Shown here one piece after another: positions 1 to 11,239 of a stretch of DNA of 64,000 nt. The stretch is from the NCBI GenBank assembly GCA_959347315.1, contig OY365806.1, positions 35,435,526 to 35,499,525 of the forward strand, given 5' to 3'. A model generated the notes under the pieces. That model had not been told where the DNA came from and did not search any database. It worked only from the letters and a program-made list of their open reading frames with translations. The position numbers and the translations under genes were made by a program. Origin of the DNA: Bimastos eiseni. Lineage: Eukaryota; Annelida; Clitellata; Crassiclitellata; Lumbricidae. Each line of letters opens with the position of its first letter. The stretch's first letter is position 1.

Positions 1-529
1 TGGCCGAGGTTTGCTTCAACATACATTATTTTCATAGACTATATTCGCACACTATATCAGATTTGTTGAATTAAGCATACAGGATATAATTATATTCGCT
101 TAATTAGACTAATTTTGACGTTTATTGTCCTAATCTCATTAATAATATGATTTCCAGAAGATTGGTCTACGACGACTCACTTCACGTTTGTTTCAATGAG
201 AAAGATCTACACAAACCGCAAATGGTTCAAAACTAGGCCTATATCGCTAGAATCTTGTCATTGACCTCATTCTGCAGTCATTAGGCCCTATATCAGTTGC
301 CCATTGAGCAGGAAATCCATTTCGAAATCTGCATCACCGTTTGCAAGGTATTAAATTTCAACCAAACGATCAATGAATGTAATATATTTAACCCTCGTAC
401 CAATAGCGTCAATAAAAGGGTATAGTTATGAAGGTATACAGGTAATTTAGTTGCAATACTTTGCACTTGTGCAGAGTATTCGATTTTGTAATAATAATAA
501 TCATAGTAGTAGTTAAAGCAAGGACAAAC

Positions 530-703
530 CAATGCAATCGGGTACATCGGGTGTCCAGTGCCCCGAAGCCTCACAAGTGTACGCTGCGTTCATCCGTTGG
601 TTGGTCATCCAGTGGTCATCTGGACAGGATACGTTGACCACCGTGTTGATGCTGGTGTTAGTCGTTGAGAGTATGCGAGGAGCCAGAGGTGGACAAGTGA
701 CAG
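530..703 (-). CDS. Gene A exon 13: CCP/Sushi domain 9
   Basis: One CCP module with the four expected cysteines (contexts TCPP, VSCP, YTCE, PDCI) and the Trp before the last Cys (GHWTPD). Acceptor is ...gggcag and donor GTTTGT, phase 1 at both ends. It is the partner of the gene B exon at 14321-14494. The two are nearly identical at the start and end, with a cluster of changes in the middle (HWMTNQRMNAAY against QILTSGQMDAVS). The next exon (membrane anchor) would lie beyond the left edge. Confidence 0.82.
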
Positions 704-3700
704 CTGCCCATTGGAAAACAGTAGAGGTACACCGACATCAGTATGCAAGCGTGTGCATTTAATTATGTGACCACTAAAACTTATGTATGTATTTTTTCGT
801 ATAACACAATGTATATAGATCTTGTGTAATGACTTTGTATTATTATATTCCATTATTTTACCGGATTGACTGCTTATCTCAACGTTTAGGCCGAGCTGTA
901 GGCTGTTATGTTTTGTTGTGATATTATAATATCATGCGACGATAAGTCATTTTGAACTCCTCAAACTCATGATAAAATATAGTGGATTAGAGCAATTTTC
1001 ACCAAGGCATTCCTTCGCATTAGCATGTAGGCCCATAGGTTTTCGTGCAGGTTACATTATAGGTCCTATTTATCTGGATTTTAGATACCGACTTTTGTTC
1101 AGGAAAATAACTATTCAGTGTTGTCTGCCGGTATATGTTGTGCTAGGCCTACTATGATAATTTAGGTTAATATTATATTATTTCAAATAAAAGTCATCAA
1201 CGTTGAACTTTATAAGAAGTTCTGCTGTTCAATTATCTAACTGTGTGCTTACGTGTGCAGCTACTGTAGCTGAGGTCAGTCCAGTCACCATCAGCTTCGC
1301 AGAACAACGTCACGTTGACGACATCTCTAGCGAACCAGTATCCGGGAAGACAAGTAAGCGTGACGTAGGTTCCGTAAGTCATTGGACCGGAAGTCACCAC
1401 CTGAGAATTCATAACCACCGGAAGCGGTCCACATTCGACGGCTAAATGAAAACAGTTACTGTTAAAGAGAACCACCATTTTTTAATTCATTCTGTAGATT
1501 GAGCCTTATATTTATATTTATATAATCACAGTATTTGGTAAGTTATTATATTTCACGTTTGGCCTTAATAGACCTACTTCTTAATAAAGAAAAGCATCAC
1601 CATGTTATTTCTTAGTGTGAACACAATTTGTCATATTTAGTCATTAAAATGTTGCAGCAAAAGATTTGTTGTGTAAGACGACCGTGACTGAATACGAAAT
1701 TCCTTAGTCTCTCAGCGTCTGCTCCACAAATGCGCAAAATGTACTCAACGTAATAGTCGAGTAGGCCTAGTTTATCACGGTCACGACAAAACTGTTCGAA
1801 AAGTGAGTGGAAAACCAATGTAGAGCGTCGTTGAAGTGTTAAAGAACGTAAATGAAACTCAAAGCTAGAAACCTCTGATGAGTTAGACACCAGAATGCGC
1901 AGCACAGAGATTGTCAAGGTTCAGTCAGAGGCTTTGGATGCAGACATTAGTGAAAGTTGACAGCCACTGGATAATTGTCCCCCAAAATAAACCAGTACTA
2001 TTGGCGACTAGAACATTACTAGAGTAGAAATGGAATACAATATAATCTCGAATGGAATACAAAATTAATCTAAAAACAGAATATTATTCATGCAATCATA
2101 ATTGATCAGCTGCTCGTAAAATGTATTACGTTATTCAAAACATTGATTAAAAATCACCTGAACAGATGGCTTCCGTTGACCAATGCCCACTCTCTGTGCA
2201 GTTAACAATCAAAAACTGCTGCCACTTGATGTGGTAGCCATGGTAACATCTGACCAAAAGACTGGTTCCAAGGAGATTGTCCGTAGTGTTCAAAAGTCCA
2301 TTGGGTTGAATCATAAAAGGACAACGAATCTCTAACAAATACAAATGGAACCCATGCCATTACTGTGCACTTGTGCAGGTTGCATTAAATAGAATTTGAT
2401 TGAAGGTTGCGTCGCGAATGAGAATTGGTAGGAATTGGTAGGCTAACTAGAACAGATATGGCATAAGTCAGTGACATGGAGCGTTGTGCAGGATTTACAT
2501 TACAATGTAGGCCTACTATATTTAATTACGTAGCATTCGATGGTATTCTTTTTTGCTCAGATGAGAGTGATTCAATTCAATTAAGATCAGATTAGAGTAG
2601 AATGGGCTCGATTAGAATCGCTGGACATGAAGAGTTAGCTAATAATCATGATAATGCGACGCAACTTTCGTTAGGTTTTCATAATCAAACCAGTACTTGT
2701 GTTTTTTGGGCGAAACATCCCATTTTACCTGTGCACTGTACTTGTAAGTTTGTCCAGCTGATTCCGTCGCAATAGATGATTGGACTTTCTACGTCGTTGA
2801 ATTTATATCCATATTCACACGTGTAGCCGACAACAGAACCAATGCGTGCGGAAGTGGAATTAGCCATCGCATGATTCACTGTCGGAACCGGATCACATCT
2901 TCCAGCTAAGTAGGTCAAAATATTTATTTATTAGGAAGGTTTAGCACCACTTCCAGAACATCTACTAAGAAACGCTCCTGACCGAACCCCGGCTAAATAG
3001 GACAGTTTTATGGTTGTCAATGAACACGGTGAAATGATCACTGGGTACTATACGCGAAATGTGACAGCGACAAAGGCAGCGCCGAATTTTCTCGGTTGCT
3101 GGATTTGCAATCTGGAATGAGCTATTAACAGGTTGCAGGACCTGCCTTGTGGAAGTCCGAGAGCGAGGAACAAGAATATCGGCCTGCAAAGTAGAACGGA
3201 AAATATGTGTTTGACAAATAGCATTTACCGATTGACGATCACTTGAATTGTCTATTACGCTGACATAGGTGGCAGTTTATAAATGGTATTTAATTGATTT
3301 TCAGAAATAAGATTTATGTGCAACTCACCAGACGATCATATGGAGCGTCAATTCAAAGCATGCGGCCTACTCTTGCTCGGAAGCTTGCTTTCATATGAAT
3401 CTTGTCTACTGACTTTTACGTCAGACTAAAAAAATCACTTCAAATCTAAAAGCCTAATTAAAACTTACAGTCGCAAGATGAGTCCGATGCATTCCATGTT
3501 CCTTTTCCGCCGCAAGAAATAGTCCATCGTTTCTCTCCATCAGGAAATTTCAGCCCATCTAGGCAGACGTAGTAGAGTTTGGCCTCATATGGAAACTGAC
3601 CACTGACCAGTCGAGATTCCTGTCCACCCGTACAAGTGGCGTTCGACATCAAAGGCGGATCAAAGCAGACGATAGCTATACGTGACAAAGAACCAAAGAC

Positions 3701-6700
3701 TTTATTTGAAAATGCTGCGAACTCATAAGATTTAGTTGTGCAGAAGCGAATTCTCAGGTAAATTGAATGACCACTCATGAAACAATGAATGAATGTTGCT
3801 CAGCTTTTGAGCAAAACGGTAGAAATCGCGTAGCCAGGAAACAATTTCTGGGGTTTCCATTTCTGGGGTTTTCCAATGGATACGGCCACAGAGTGCAGGT
3901 CAGTTTGAAAAAATCTTTCGGTAATTACCTATTGGAGGGGTTGAACCCGTGAACCTCTAAATGCGCCCATGAACAGAAACGATCAGCCAATCATTCAGAG
4001 CTCGACGCAAACGTCTCGAAAAAAACATTCTCACAGAGATGTTCATTGTACATGTAACTGCAGGCAACGCTCTGTAGTAAAGTAATTAGAGTAACTTCGC
4101 CTTGCCACAAAATTAACGGGTCTAGGGAAGACCCTAAGCTACCCGATAAAGAAGAAATTTACATAGCGCCGTCTGCAAAGCTCACAACAAGGACAATGAC
4201 ACAAGGATAACTCAGATGCCAAACTATATTATAATTCCGAATGGTTTCTTCTTGATGGGCTATTTATAGCGGACAGGCGTAGTTTCATTATAAATTGGTG
4301 TCAGAACTATCAAATGCGAAAAATAGAACAATTTGGTCGAGTTACGATCTTTAATTAATGGCAAAATTGTAACTATAGTATCATTGTCAATTGGTGACAT
4401 CTATGAACCTACTCCACTTCCTTCGTACAGTATCAAGCGCTCACGTTTGCAATCGAAGTCAATTGTGTCATTCCATTCTGCGGATTCTAGGCATCTGACT
4501 GATTTTGTCGTATTTCCATCGTGAAAGGCAAACCCTGAATTGCAATCAATCGCTGCTATGACGTCATATATGACCTCATGCGTGTCCAACATAGCATTCG
4601 ATGGAACGATGAGATTGCCGCAGAAGATTACTAGAAATATTTATAAATCTCAGGTTAATATTCAACTGATAGAATGAGCAGAATTAAGGGTTTGTACAAA
4701 CGCCCTGATCATGTCTTAACATATAGAGATTCTTCTTCACGTCTCTGTTGCTTATGATGCAGTCAGTGATTTTTCATATTTGAATGACGCAGCAGGCAAT
4801 TTTGAAGCAATAACCAGTACAAAACGCATATATCTAAAACAACAATTGTCTCTGAAGTAATCTATGTGTTTTCGCTGTACCTTACATCATCACAATATCA
4901 ATTCCTATAAAGCTGCATAAAACTTTCGTGTTCTTCTAATTATTATTCTCTTTCCTGCCCTTATGAAGGTTCAAGCGAATAAAATATGTAATAATGTTCA
5001 AAAATATTCGAATAAAGCAGACTTAGCATCGAGAGACGGCGATCTCGTTATACAGGTGGGGGACACCCAATGAGCGGGGTAGGGAATGTGGGGGACCCAC
5101 GTGGAACATGTCTCCTCTCTGTAGAAGGTGAGGGGACTTGTCCCCCTCGTCCCTCCCGGATCGCCGCTCCTGTTAGCATCATATTCACCGCCACAATGTC
5201 CGATAGAGTAATCCCATCCGTTGTCATGGTTGCATTCGACATTCTTGAAGCGACTTCCGTCTGAAAACTTATGTCCCTTCCAACAGACAAACGTTCCTGT
5301 CCTCGATGAAGAGTTCATCGCCATGGTAGCATTTAGTACGACAGGAGCTGCGTTGCAGTGCGTCTCTGATAATTTAATTAAAGAAAATTAATCAGCAAAA
5401 TAGCGATTGTATTAGACCTTATTGGCTTTAGCAAACTACGACCCCATCACTAATATAACTTTTATATCTAAAATACTAGGTATATGAAGTAGGCCCTATC
5501 GTTTTGATAAAAAAAATGCAATGAAATAACAATGGGACTTGCAAATACATAAACACATACATAGTTCCTTGTGCCACAGATTACCTAGACTTCTCCCAAA
5601 ATTCCAAAACGCAACAAAAAACCATGACACTTTGCGATAAATGTTTTCTCCTATTCAGCACCGTTTAAGGGTATTTTTTTATTCCGTCCTCCTTTAGGAA
5701 GCACTTCAATCAGTTGAAGAGATTTAAATCTTTTAATCCTAATTTTATTCTTGAAAACGCCTGTACGTCCTGCCAATTATTACAACTCCTTTCGTTATAT
5801 GGTGCGCTCTTTGAAACGTCTGCGCTATTAGAAAGCTCACGACATATGCATTGGGCTTGTTCGTATAGGCCTACATCTTCTTTGCATTTCTTCTTACTTG
5901 AACAGCTGGAGATTGTTTTGTGATGTCGACCAGTTACTTTCACTCCCCGTGTCTGAATGCACTTAACGCTTTCCTCCATCGTCCCGTCAGCAAATCGTTC
6001 TCCCGACTGACAAGTACGAATCTGCATTTCATCACTTCTCAGCAAACTAATTTCCGTCATGTCAAAGTCCAAGGCACAAGACACGGCTGAAATTAAATAG
6101 ATTTCAGAGCTAATTTAAGATGCAAAATAATTGCAGAGGATCTAGGCAAGCAGGTCACCAGCTCAGACAGTAGTTTACCACAAAATCAAGATAATATTAC
6201 CTTCTTCTGCCGTAACGCACATCATACACCTCTTTATTTTATTTCTTTGTTCTGAAATTTGATATCGCCCTTCTTCCAACATGTTTTTCAGAAGTGTACA
6301 CGCCTTGACGGCGCAATTGCAATTGTACTGCAGAGCTATTATTGTGCGCGAAGAACTGGCTCAAGGTCCCCATATATACGTTGTGTCGCCTTGGACGAGG
6401 GTCGAATCCGCACACACTGAGTATTACGGACCGACCTCTGTAACCAATCGGCCACCATGCCACACATATAATCTAGGCAAGGAAGTCACCAATTAAGACA
6501 GGTTACCGCAAAATCAAGGCAATAGCACCCTTCTTTGCCGTAGCGCACATCATACCTCTTTACTTTAATATCCGCAGTGGCTTGCCTCTAGACAGGGCAG
6601 TTTAGAGAGAGAATGGGCATTCTTGCCTAAATGTACGAGCAATTCACATTGATATATTACTCCAACGTTGCAATAGAGGAAACGAAAGACACCTTATGGG

Positions 6701-9700
6701 ATCACGACTTTGTGTACAAATTTTTGAGAGATCTCTAGATATAATTAAGTGCAAAGTACGTCGCCTTACGTCATCTTACTGTAAAATCTGATATAGATTA
6801 TAAGACGAAGCAACCTTGACATCCTTTTATGTCTGTCCAGCGTCCTGCAATGCATAGAGACGTTCTCGACGACCCTCCCTCTTTGAATGCGTAGCCCAAT
6901 GTGCAGGTGTACATAGCTCCCGCTACAAAGAGACCCGCGTATACGTCAACTATTGTGTTAAGGATATTCGTAGACATAGGAAGACATCGATGAGGGGAGT
7001 GGACGTCATCTCCTGTGTCTAAAACCAAAGCAAAGACCAGAAATCGAATCAGAGAAATGGATCGCTTGAGAGCCAGCTATGAATTCCCTTCGTAACGTTA
7101 TATTTCACGGAGTCATTGACATCTCTCATTCATGAGCTCAGTTAGAGCTGCAGTTAACCTGGTCAAGTCTTTCAGGCTTGATAAAATGTCATACTGCAAT
7201 CTATACGCTATAATACAATACAACCGTTATTTGATGTTGTCGTCTTTCACAGGTCCGAAGTGCACTCGACAGAAATCGATGCCGTTATATATATATATAT
7301 ATATCGAATCGCGAACCCATGTACTCTATGCGTTGCAGGCCGAGTGCTCTAACCAATCAGCAACTGTGCCCCAGTGCTCTTGTTATAGCTGATGTTACTA
7401 TTTTATTGTTGCTATTGTTATTTGCTGCAGATAATTGCACAATGAAACATGAGAGGATCAAATTTGAGACCCTAGCGCCTAGTAGGCATTAAATGTTTTG
7501 GACATTTCGCCTTGAAGCATTCCAGATTTTCCAGTACTGTTAGCATTGATACTTCGGCTTTTCTCACTTAACTCCACGACTGGGCACATGGCGGCTGCCT
7601 CACTTGTTGAACAACTTTTGTCAAGGAACCTGTCCGCCTTTTGAAGAGAGCAACGGTAATGGGAACGGAAGAAGGTATCATTCATCCTTCCCAAATTTTT
7701 TAGGCAAATCTTGAGCCATTGTAGCACCTTGTTCTTGCTTTCGGAGACGCTCTACAGGGGGCCTTGCAGGGAAACAATGAGGTTTGTAGTGAACAGGCAG
7801 CGAAAACGAGAATAATAAACACACAAACATGCACACTCTAACAATCAAACACACACAAACACACGCAGTCACACGCAGGCAGAAACACACACCTACACAC
7901 ACTTACACGCACACACTAACACTAACAAACCTACGCACGCATATATATAAATATATTATATACACATATATATATTATATATACATATATGTGTGTGTGT
8001 ACATGCATATATCTATAACAATATATATATATATACGTGCTTTTGTTTGGCAGTCTGGTCTTGCTTGAGCAATTGACTGGCTGGACAACGTACGCTATGC
8101 AGTTCTTCACGTGTAGCTAATAAAAGCTTTCCTATAGTAGCCTATTTTACCTGATATAGAAGTGACACTGTCATCCATAGGTAATCCCTCTGTTATGACC
8201 TCAATAAATCCTGCTGTCATAGTAGCATGCGATTCAGCAACACTTGATCCGTGGTTGGATGTGGAGTTATGAACAGGTAATAGGGTAGTGGCGTGATATA
8301 CCATGGTTAGCGCCGCTACTAACATACTTTCCAGAATCTTTGGCGTGAAATTAGGTATTTCGGATAGGTATTTCGACATCGCTGCCATCGTTGTCATTTT
8401 TGTTGTCGCTGTTGTCGTGGTTGATATTTCTGCTGTGGTAGTTGTCATAATGGGAGTACTTGTCTTAATTGCTGCCTTTGAAGTGGTAGTTGTAGAATCA
8501 TCCATAAATGCTGTTGTTTTAACGGTTGTCAGATCATCTATCAACGAACAGAAGTCGAATGATTTAATAATTAAATCTTCATTTACAATTTATATTTATT
8601 TGCTCGCAATTTTAGAGTCTTTGGATTATTGCGAATTTAGTTACAACTACATGATATTACAGTTACAGGGAATGAACAGCTGAAATGACTGAGGCAAGTT
8701 TTCTGTACTACTGAGGTATTATTGAGGAGAAACTGGGATTAATACGGCGAGAAATGATTTTAAGTCGAAGCGATTTGAGTTAAGTTGAAATAGTATTATT
8801 ATGGAACGTAGGATAACGTAAGTTAGAGTAATGCACAGTAGGATACGGTAATGCTTGCTGGTTATACGATGAATATAAAGGCACTGTTCTAAGCCAAGCA
8901 GATTGATTGAATGTACTTCTACATAGTAGTCTCGGCCCCCGATTTTCATCTGTCGTCTTGCAGTGAATCAGGCATGCTGACCGAATTCTTCATGACCTCA
9001 ATGTTTTAAAATATGGCAAAAATCGTTTGACCCTTGCATTTGCTAAAAGTAACCCATTACTTACTACAACCTTGATTTTCGATACTGCACCATGTCTTGC
9101 ACTTGCACACCTGACCCTGGAGAATGAACCGGTGAACACCCTGCGTTTAGCCTTAAGGTGGAGCTTGAGTAATTTTGAGTTAACCAATGCGATTCTTATC
9201 ATCGACCATAATCTTGCGAAGCAAACGCAGCACAGACTATTGCAAAGACGGACATGACACGAAAACAGTTATTATCATATTATTTACTAATTATCCAAAT
9301 TATCAAGATCAGTAAACGCTTAGACTCTAACCTAGACTATAGACTATAACCGCGAATAATTATACCTCAACATTCCTACCACAGTCAATTGTTATCTATT
9401 CCCGTCATTTATTAAATTTCCTCCCATTTTCCTGTTAATACTGCGCTAACCCCATAAATTACGGCGGTGACCGTTACGATAATATCACCCTCTATAATTG
9501 TTATGCAGACAAAACATAGATCACAATGCCGTACACAATATGTCTTTAGCGTACCCGTAAGTAATTGATAGGCTTCGACGTCTCCCAAAATCAATTTCAT
9601 TGTATCCGATGTGACCAGCGTGCGTATGAAGAGATACCTTCCGGGTTCTGTGTCCGGTTGACACAGATAGTTAGCTGTGACCCCAGACGATGGGACTGAA

Positions 9701-11239
9701 GAACTGGAAACACACGTTGACGCTCCCGTTGTATCCAATCGTGCGTCAGCACATATTGTCTGGTTGGTTAGTCCAATAGTGAAATTGATCAAACTGATCA
9801 GGTCACTGTCTGCAAGCATCAACGGAAATTAAATACGGCTACACGATTGAATCAAACGACATTGAAATATACCATGCATGTAATGTTTACCAAAATGTTC
9901 TCATCGCGCAGGCATTTTTATTTCATTGCTAGCAAGATTGGCGCAGAACGTTTTAGCGCAGATCTCTAATACAGTATCTATAATCATGTATACAATGTTA
10001 TATGTATACTTCCGTACTTGCTTTTCCTTGCTGTCTGATCTACCAATCGATGTGCCTGTACATGCACACCGTTGATCTCTGTGTATCTGCCCCAAGACGT
10101 CCGGCGCCAAAACGTTCTGCAGAGGTTATATTGCTTAGATCATGGTTGAAGACTAATCTCTATCGGGCAGATGATACTCTCCAATAGATTCTGTTTTTTG
10201 AAGGCGTCATATCTTGAAGTGATCGTCGACTAATTACTGGTTAATTGCATAACGGCGCTCCATAAATATTTGTATTCGATCATATTGATTGTCAGACCTG
10301 CTTCGTATCCAATGGGTTCAGTTGCACTCGCTGAACTGAGTTGGCTGAAAATGGTCAAGAATCACACGATGGCATAAATCTTGAGACATCTGCTCTCGTT
10401 AGTTCAGTGTGGACTGGAGGATGTTATAAGCAGATGTTTTATTAATGCTAATTAATCGACAAGGTTTGTTTTATATATTCGTTCAAAGGAAGTGGCGTGC
10501 ATGATCAGAACGGATTAACTTACTGGATTCGCACCTTTTCGCAGTTCTGATGACCACTTTTTTGATAAGCAACGGACTTTCAAAGTCAACGGCCCACCAG
10601 GGATTCATCTGAAAGCTCGTCGCCGACGAAGAGGCGCAGTAGTTATATATATAGTCTGTGCAATGATGGCAGTAACATCCAGCAACACCATCCACAGCAT
10701 TTCGAGACACACAACTCGGGTGGGTCGTTGTACTCTGACAAGTAGTCTTTAGAAAAGCTACGTTTTCACCTGGAAAGCATATAATGCAGCGTGGCGTCAC
10801 TTCTAATATCATGGCTCGGCAGATTAGGTCTACTACCATCGACGATGAATGGGGCTTTTCGTATTTTATCTGGCTATGACTGGAAACATCAACACCCACA
10901 AATGGCGCTGCATCATAGCAATTACCAAACTTCTCATTTCGTTCCGGTGCAAGGTCGAAATCTGCAGAAGTGAGGTGAGAAGGTATAAAGAAGGAACACC
11001 AGAGAACCTAGAGAACAAATGGCAGAGGGAATGAACAACAGAGGATATATAGAGAGAGCGAGCAGCAGAGGACGGAAGATGGTGCCTGAAGGTATAGTAA
11101 TGTCTAGTGCAGGGTGTCTGCATTAATATTGCTTTGAACATAAAACAACTAGTAGAATCGTTCAGTGCTCACCGTATTCAGACTGTCCAACAGCAGTGGG
11201 CAGTAGAAGTAACGTAGCGAAGTTTACAATAACATCCAT
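530..11239 (-). CDS. Gene A: FTP-mucin-CCP receptor-like gene, 13 exons, 3' end outside window
   Basis: Gene-level entry; the coding exons are listed separately. The minus-strand exon order is signal peptide, FTP domain (two exons), Ser/Thr-rich mucin exon, then nine CCP (Sushi) exons. All internal exons are multiples of three and join in phase 1, giving 877 open codons within the window. By comparison with gene B the missing last exon should encode the transmembrane helix and tail, so the product is probably a type I surface glycoprotein. FTP domains are fucose-binding-lectin folds and CCP domains are adhesion or complement-type modules, which suggests ligand or self/non-self recognition; that role is inference. 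Splice borders were picked by eye from AG and GT positions and from matching borders in gene B. I recognise no specific named orthologue. Introns hold a SINE, microsatellites and no further exon that I could find. Confidence 0.8.
1253..1441 (-). CDS. Gene A exon 12: CCP/Sushi domain 8
   Basis: CCP module with Cys contexts VECG, LTCLPGY, LFCEADG and SSCT, and the typical G-x-W before the final Cys (GDWTDLS). Acceptor ...catttag, donor GTAAGC, phase 1-1. Partner of 15633-15821 in gene B; most residues are shared. Confidence 0.85.
2158..2331 (-). CDS. Gene A exon 11: CCP/Sushi domain 7
   Basis: CCP module, Cys contexts IRCP, VRCYHGY, VNCTESG and AICS, with Trp in GHWSTE. Acceptor ...tgttag, donor GTGATT, phase 1-1. 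Partner of 17849-18022. The N-terminal half is almost unchanged between the two genes; a run near the centre (HIKWQQFLIV against LINGQSSLVA) differs strongly. Confidence 0.85.
2729..2905 (-). CDS. Gene A exon 10: CCP/Sushi domain 6
   Basis: CCP module beginning GRCDPVP with TCEYGY, IYCDG and VQCTG cysteines and ISWTNL before the last Cys. Acceptor ...cttag, donor GTAAAA, phase 1-1. Partner of 18565-18741; by eye this is among the best conserved domain pairs between the two genes. Confidence 0.88.
3469..3675 (-). CDS. Gene A exon 9: CCP/Sushi domain 5, with an extra cysteine
   Basis: Longer CCP module of 69 codons with IVCFDPP, YYVCLDGL, TISCGG and SSCDC cysteines, plus one additional Cys in NATCTGG that is Tyr in the gene B partner (19509-19715). 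Acceptor ...tatag, donor GTAAGTTT, phase 1-1. The trailing Cys of the SSCDC group is completed across the splice (T then CT gives Ser in the spliced product), so the extra Cys in NATC may be unpaired. Confidence 0.85.
4445..4630 (-). CDS. Gene A exon 8: CCP/Sushi domain 4
   Basis: CCP module with IFCGN, AIDCNSGF, VRCLESAEW and DFDCK. Acceptor ...tctag, donor GTGAGC, phase 1-1. Partner of 21002-21190; the C-terminal third (CLES-EWNDTID-DCK) is shared, while the N-terminal half is strongly diverged and one codon shorter. Confidence 0.83.
5189..5365 (-). CDS. Gene A exon 7: CCP/Sushi domain 3
   Basis: CCP module with THCNAAP, FVCWKGH, VECNHDNGW and GHCGG. Acceptor ...tatcag, donor GTGAATA, phase 1-1. 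Partner of 23144-23320; both share the NAAPVVLNATM start and the SIGHC/STGHC end. Confidence 0.85.
5898..6086 (-). CDS. Gene A exon 6: divergent CCP-like domain 2 lacking the usual Trp
   Basis: Four cysteines in CCP spacing (VSCALD, RTCQSGERF, VKCIQT, SSCSS), but no Trp between the third and fourth Cys, where a CCP nearly always has one. The gene B partner (24534-24734) lacks it too, so the loss precedes the duplication. Acceptor ...tttcag, donor GTAAGAA, phase 1-1. Confidence 0.78.
6236..6465 (-). repeat. tRNA-derived SINE copy 1
   Basis: On the minus strand: gtggca...ggtggccgattggttac (A-box-like), then ggattcgaccctcgtcc (B-box-like), a body with ccttgagccagttcttcgcg, and a 3' end gaagaagggcgatatcaaat followed by an A/T-rich tail. 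It shares this layout with copies at 21346-21588, 36000-36160 and 48428-48705. Lies in an intron of gene A. Confidence 0.75.
6815..7018 (-). CDS. Gene A exon 5: CCP/Sushi domain 1 (next to the mucin stalk)
   Basis: CCP module with HRCLPMS, MYTCTLGYAF, SLCIAGRW and KGCQ. Acceptor ...ttttag. The donor reads GTTGCT, a weak non-GTA/GTG donor; the gene B partner (25385-25582) has GTTCGG at the same point. Phase 1-1. The end TDIKGCQG is nearly the same in both genes. Confidence 0.8.
7303..7376 (-). repeat. tRNA-like SINE head, degenerate
   Basis: Minus strand reads ...gctgattggttagagcactc (A-box-like) and about 40 bases later gggttcgcgattcg (B-box-like). The ends do not pair as an acceptor stem, so this is a SINE head or tRNA relic, not a working tRNA. 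It sits beside a TA microsatellite (7283-7304). Confidence 0.4.
7805..8040. repeat. (CA)n and (TA)n microsatellite block in intron
   Basis: Degenerate ACAC/ACACGC units from about 7815 to 7940 pass directly into TA/ATAT/GTGT units up to about 8036. Open frames here (His/Thr- or Tyr/Ile-rich) are composition artefacts. Confidence 0.9.
8151..8537 (-). CDS. Gene A exon 4: Ser/Thr-rich mucin-like segment (129 codons)
   Basis: One phase 1-1 exon, Thr-dominated in its first half (runs such as MTTTTAEISTTTTATTK), then less biased. There are no cysteines, so a heavily O-glycosylated stalk between the FTP head and the CCP stack is likely. Acceptor ...gatag, donor GTAAAAT. It takes the same place as the gene B exon at 26022-26822 but is less than half its length. 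Boundaries are fairly secure because phase and neighbours agree. Confidence 0.75.
9555..9809 (-). CDS. Gene A exon 3: second half of FTP (fucolectin-type) domain
   Basis: Carries the C-terminal part of the FTP fold: SLINFTIGLTNQT, a pair of Cys (ASTCVS, YLCQPD), GRYLFIRT and the final strand LILGDVEAYQ. These resemble the GRYV.I......L.L.EV.V pattern of fucolectin/FTP domains. Acceptor ...ttgcag, donor GTACGC, phase 1-1. Partner of 27415-27672. Confidence 0.82.
10524..10769 (-). CDS. Gene A exon 2: first half of FTP (fucolectin-type) domain
   Basis: Starts GENVAFLKTTCQST, then NAVDGVAGCYCHHC and NPWWAVDF, the hallmark (N.A..G....S......A.DG....NPWW.VDL) of FTP/F5-8C-like lectin domains. The Cys-rich insertion GCYCHHC...YC sits where family members usually have a short loop. 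Acceptor ...ttccag, donor GTAAGTT, phase 1-1. Partners: 30362-30601 (gene B) and 32708-32953 (dead copy C). Confidence 0.85.
11173..11239 (-). CDS. Gene A exon 1: start codon and signal peptide
   Basis: Short exon beginning with ATG at 11237-11239 and encoding MDVIVNFATLLLLPTAVGQ before a GTGAGC donor in phase 1. The hydrophobic core and small residues before Gln look like a cleavable signal peptide. Start chosen because the corresponding first exon in gene B (31020-31086) has the same length (67 bases), start and phase. Confidence 0.8.

Noticed and set aside
1612..1917. 101-codon minus-strand frame in a gene A intron
   Set aside because: Vaguely like the 3' end of a LINE ORF (short basic, Phe/Leu-rich) but too weak to call.
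3930..4010. Possible tRNA-like sequence on the minus strand (gggttcaacccc)
   Set aside because: Only a B-box-like word is convincing; no cloverleaf forms.
8303..8683. Plus-strand hydrophobic Val-rich frame
   Set aside because: Antisense shadow of the Thr-rich mucin exon of gene A.
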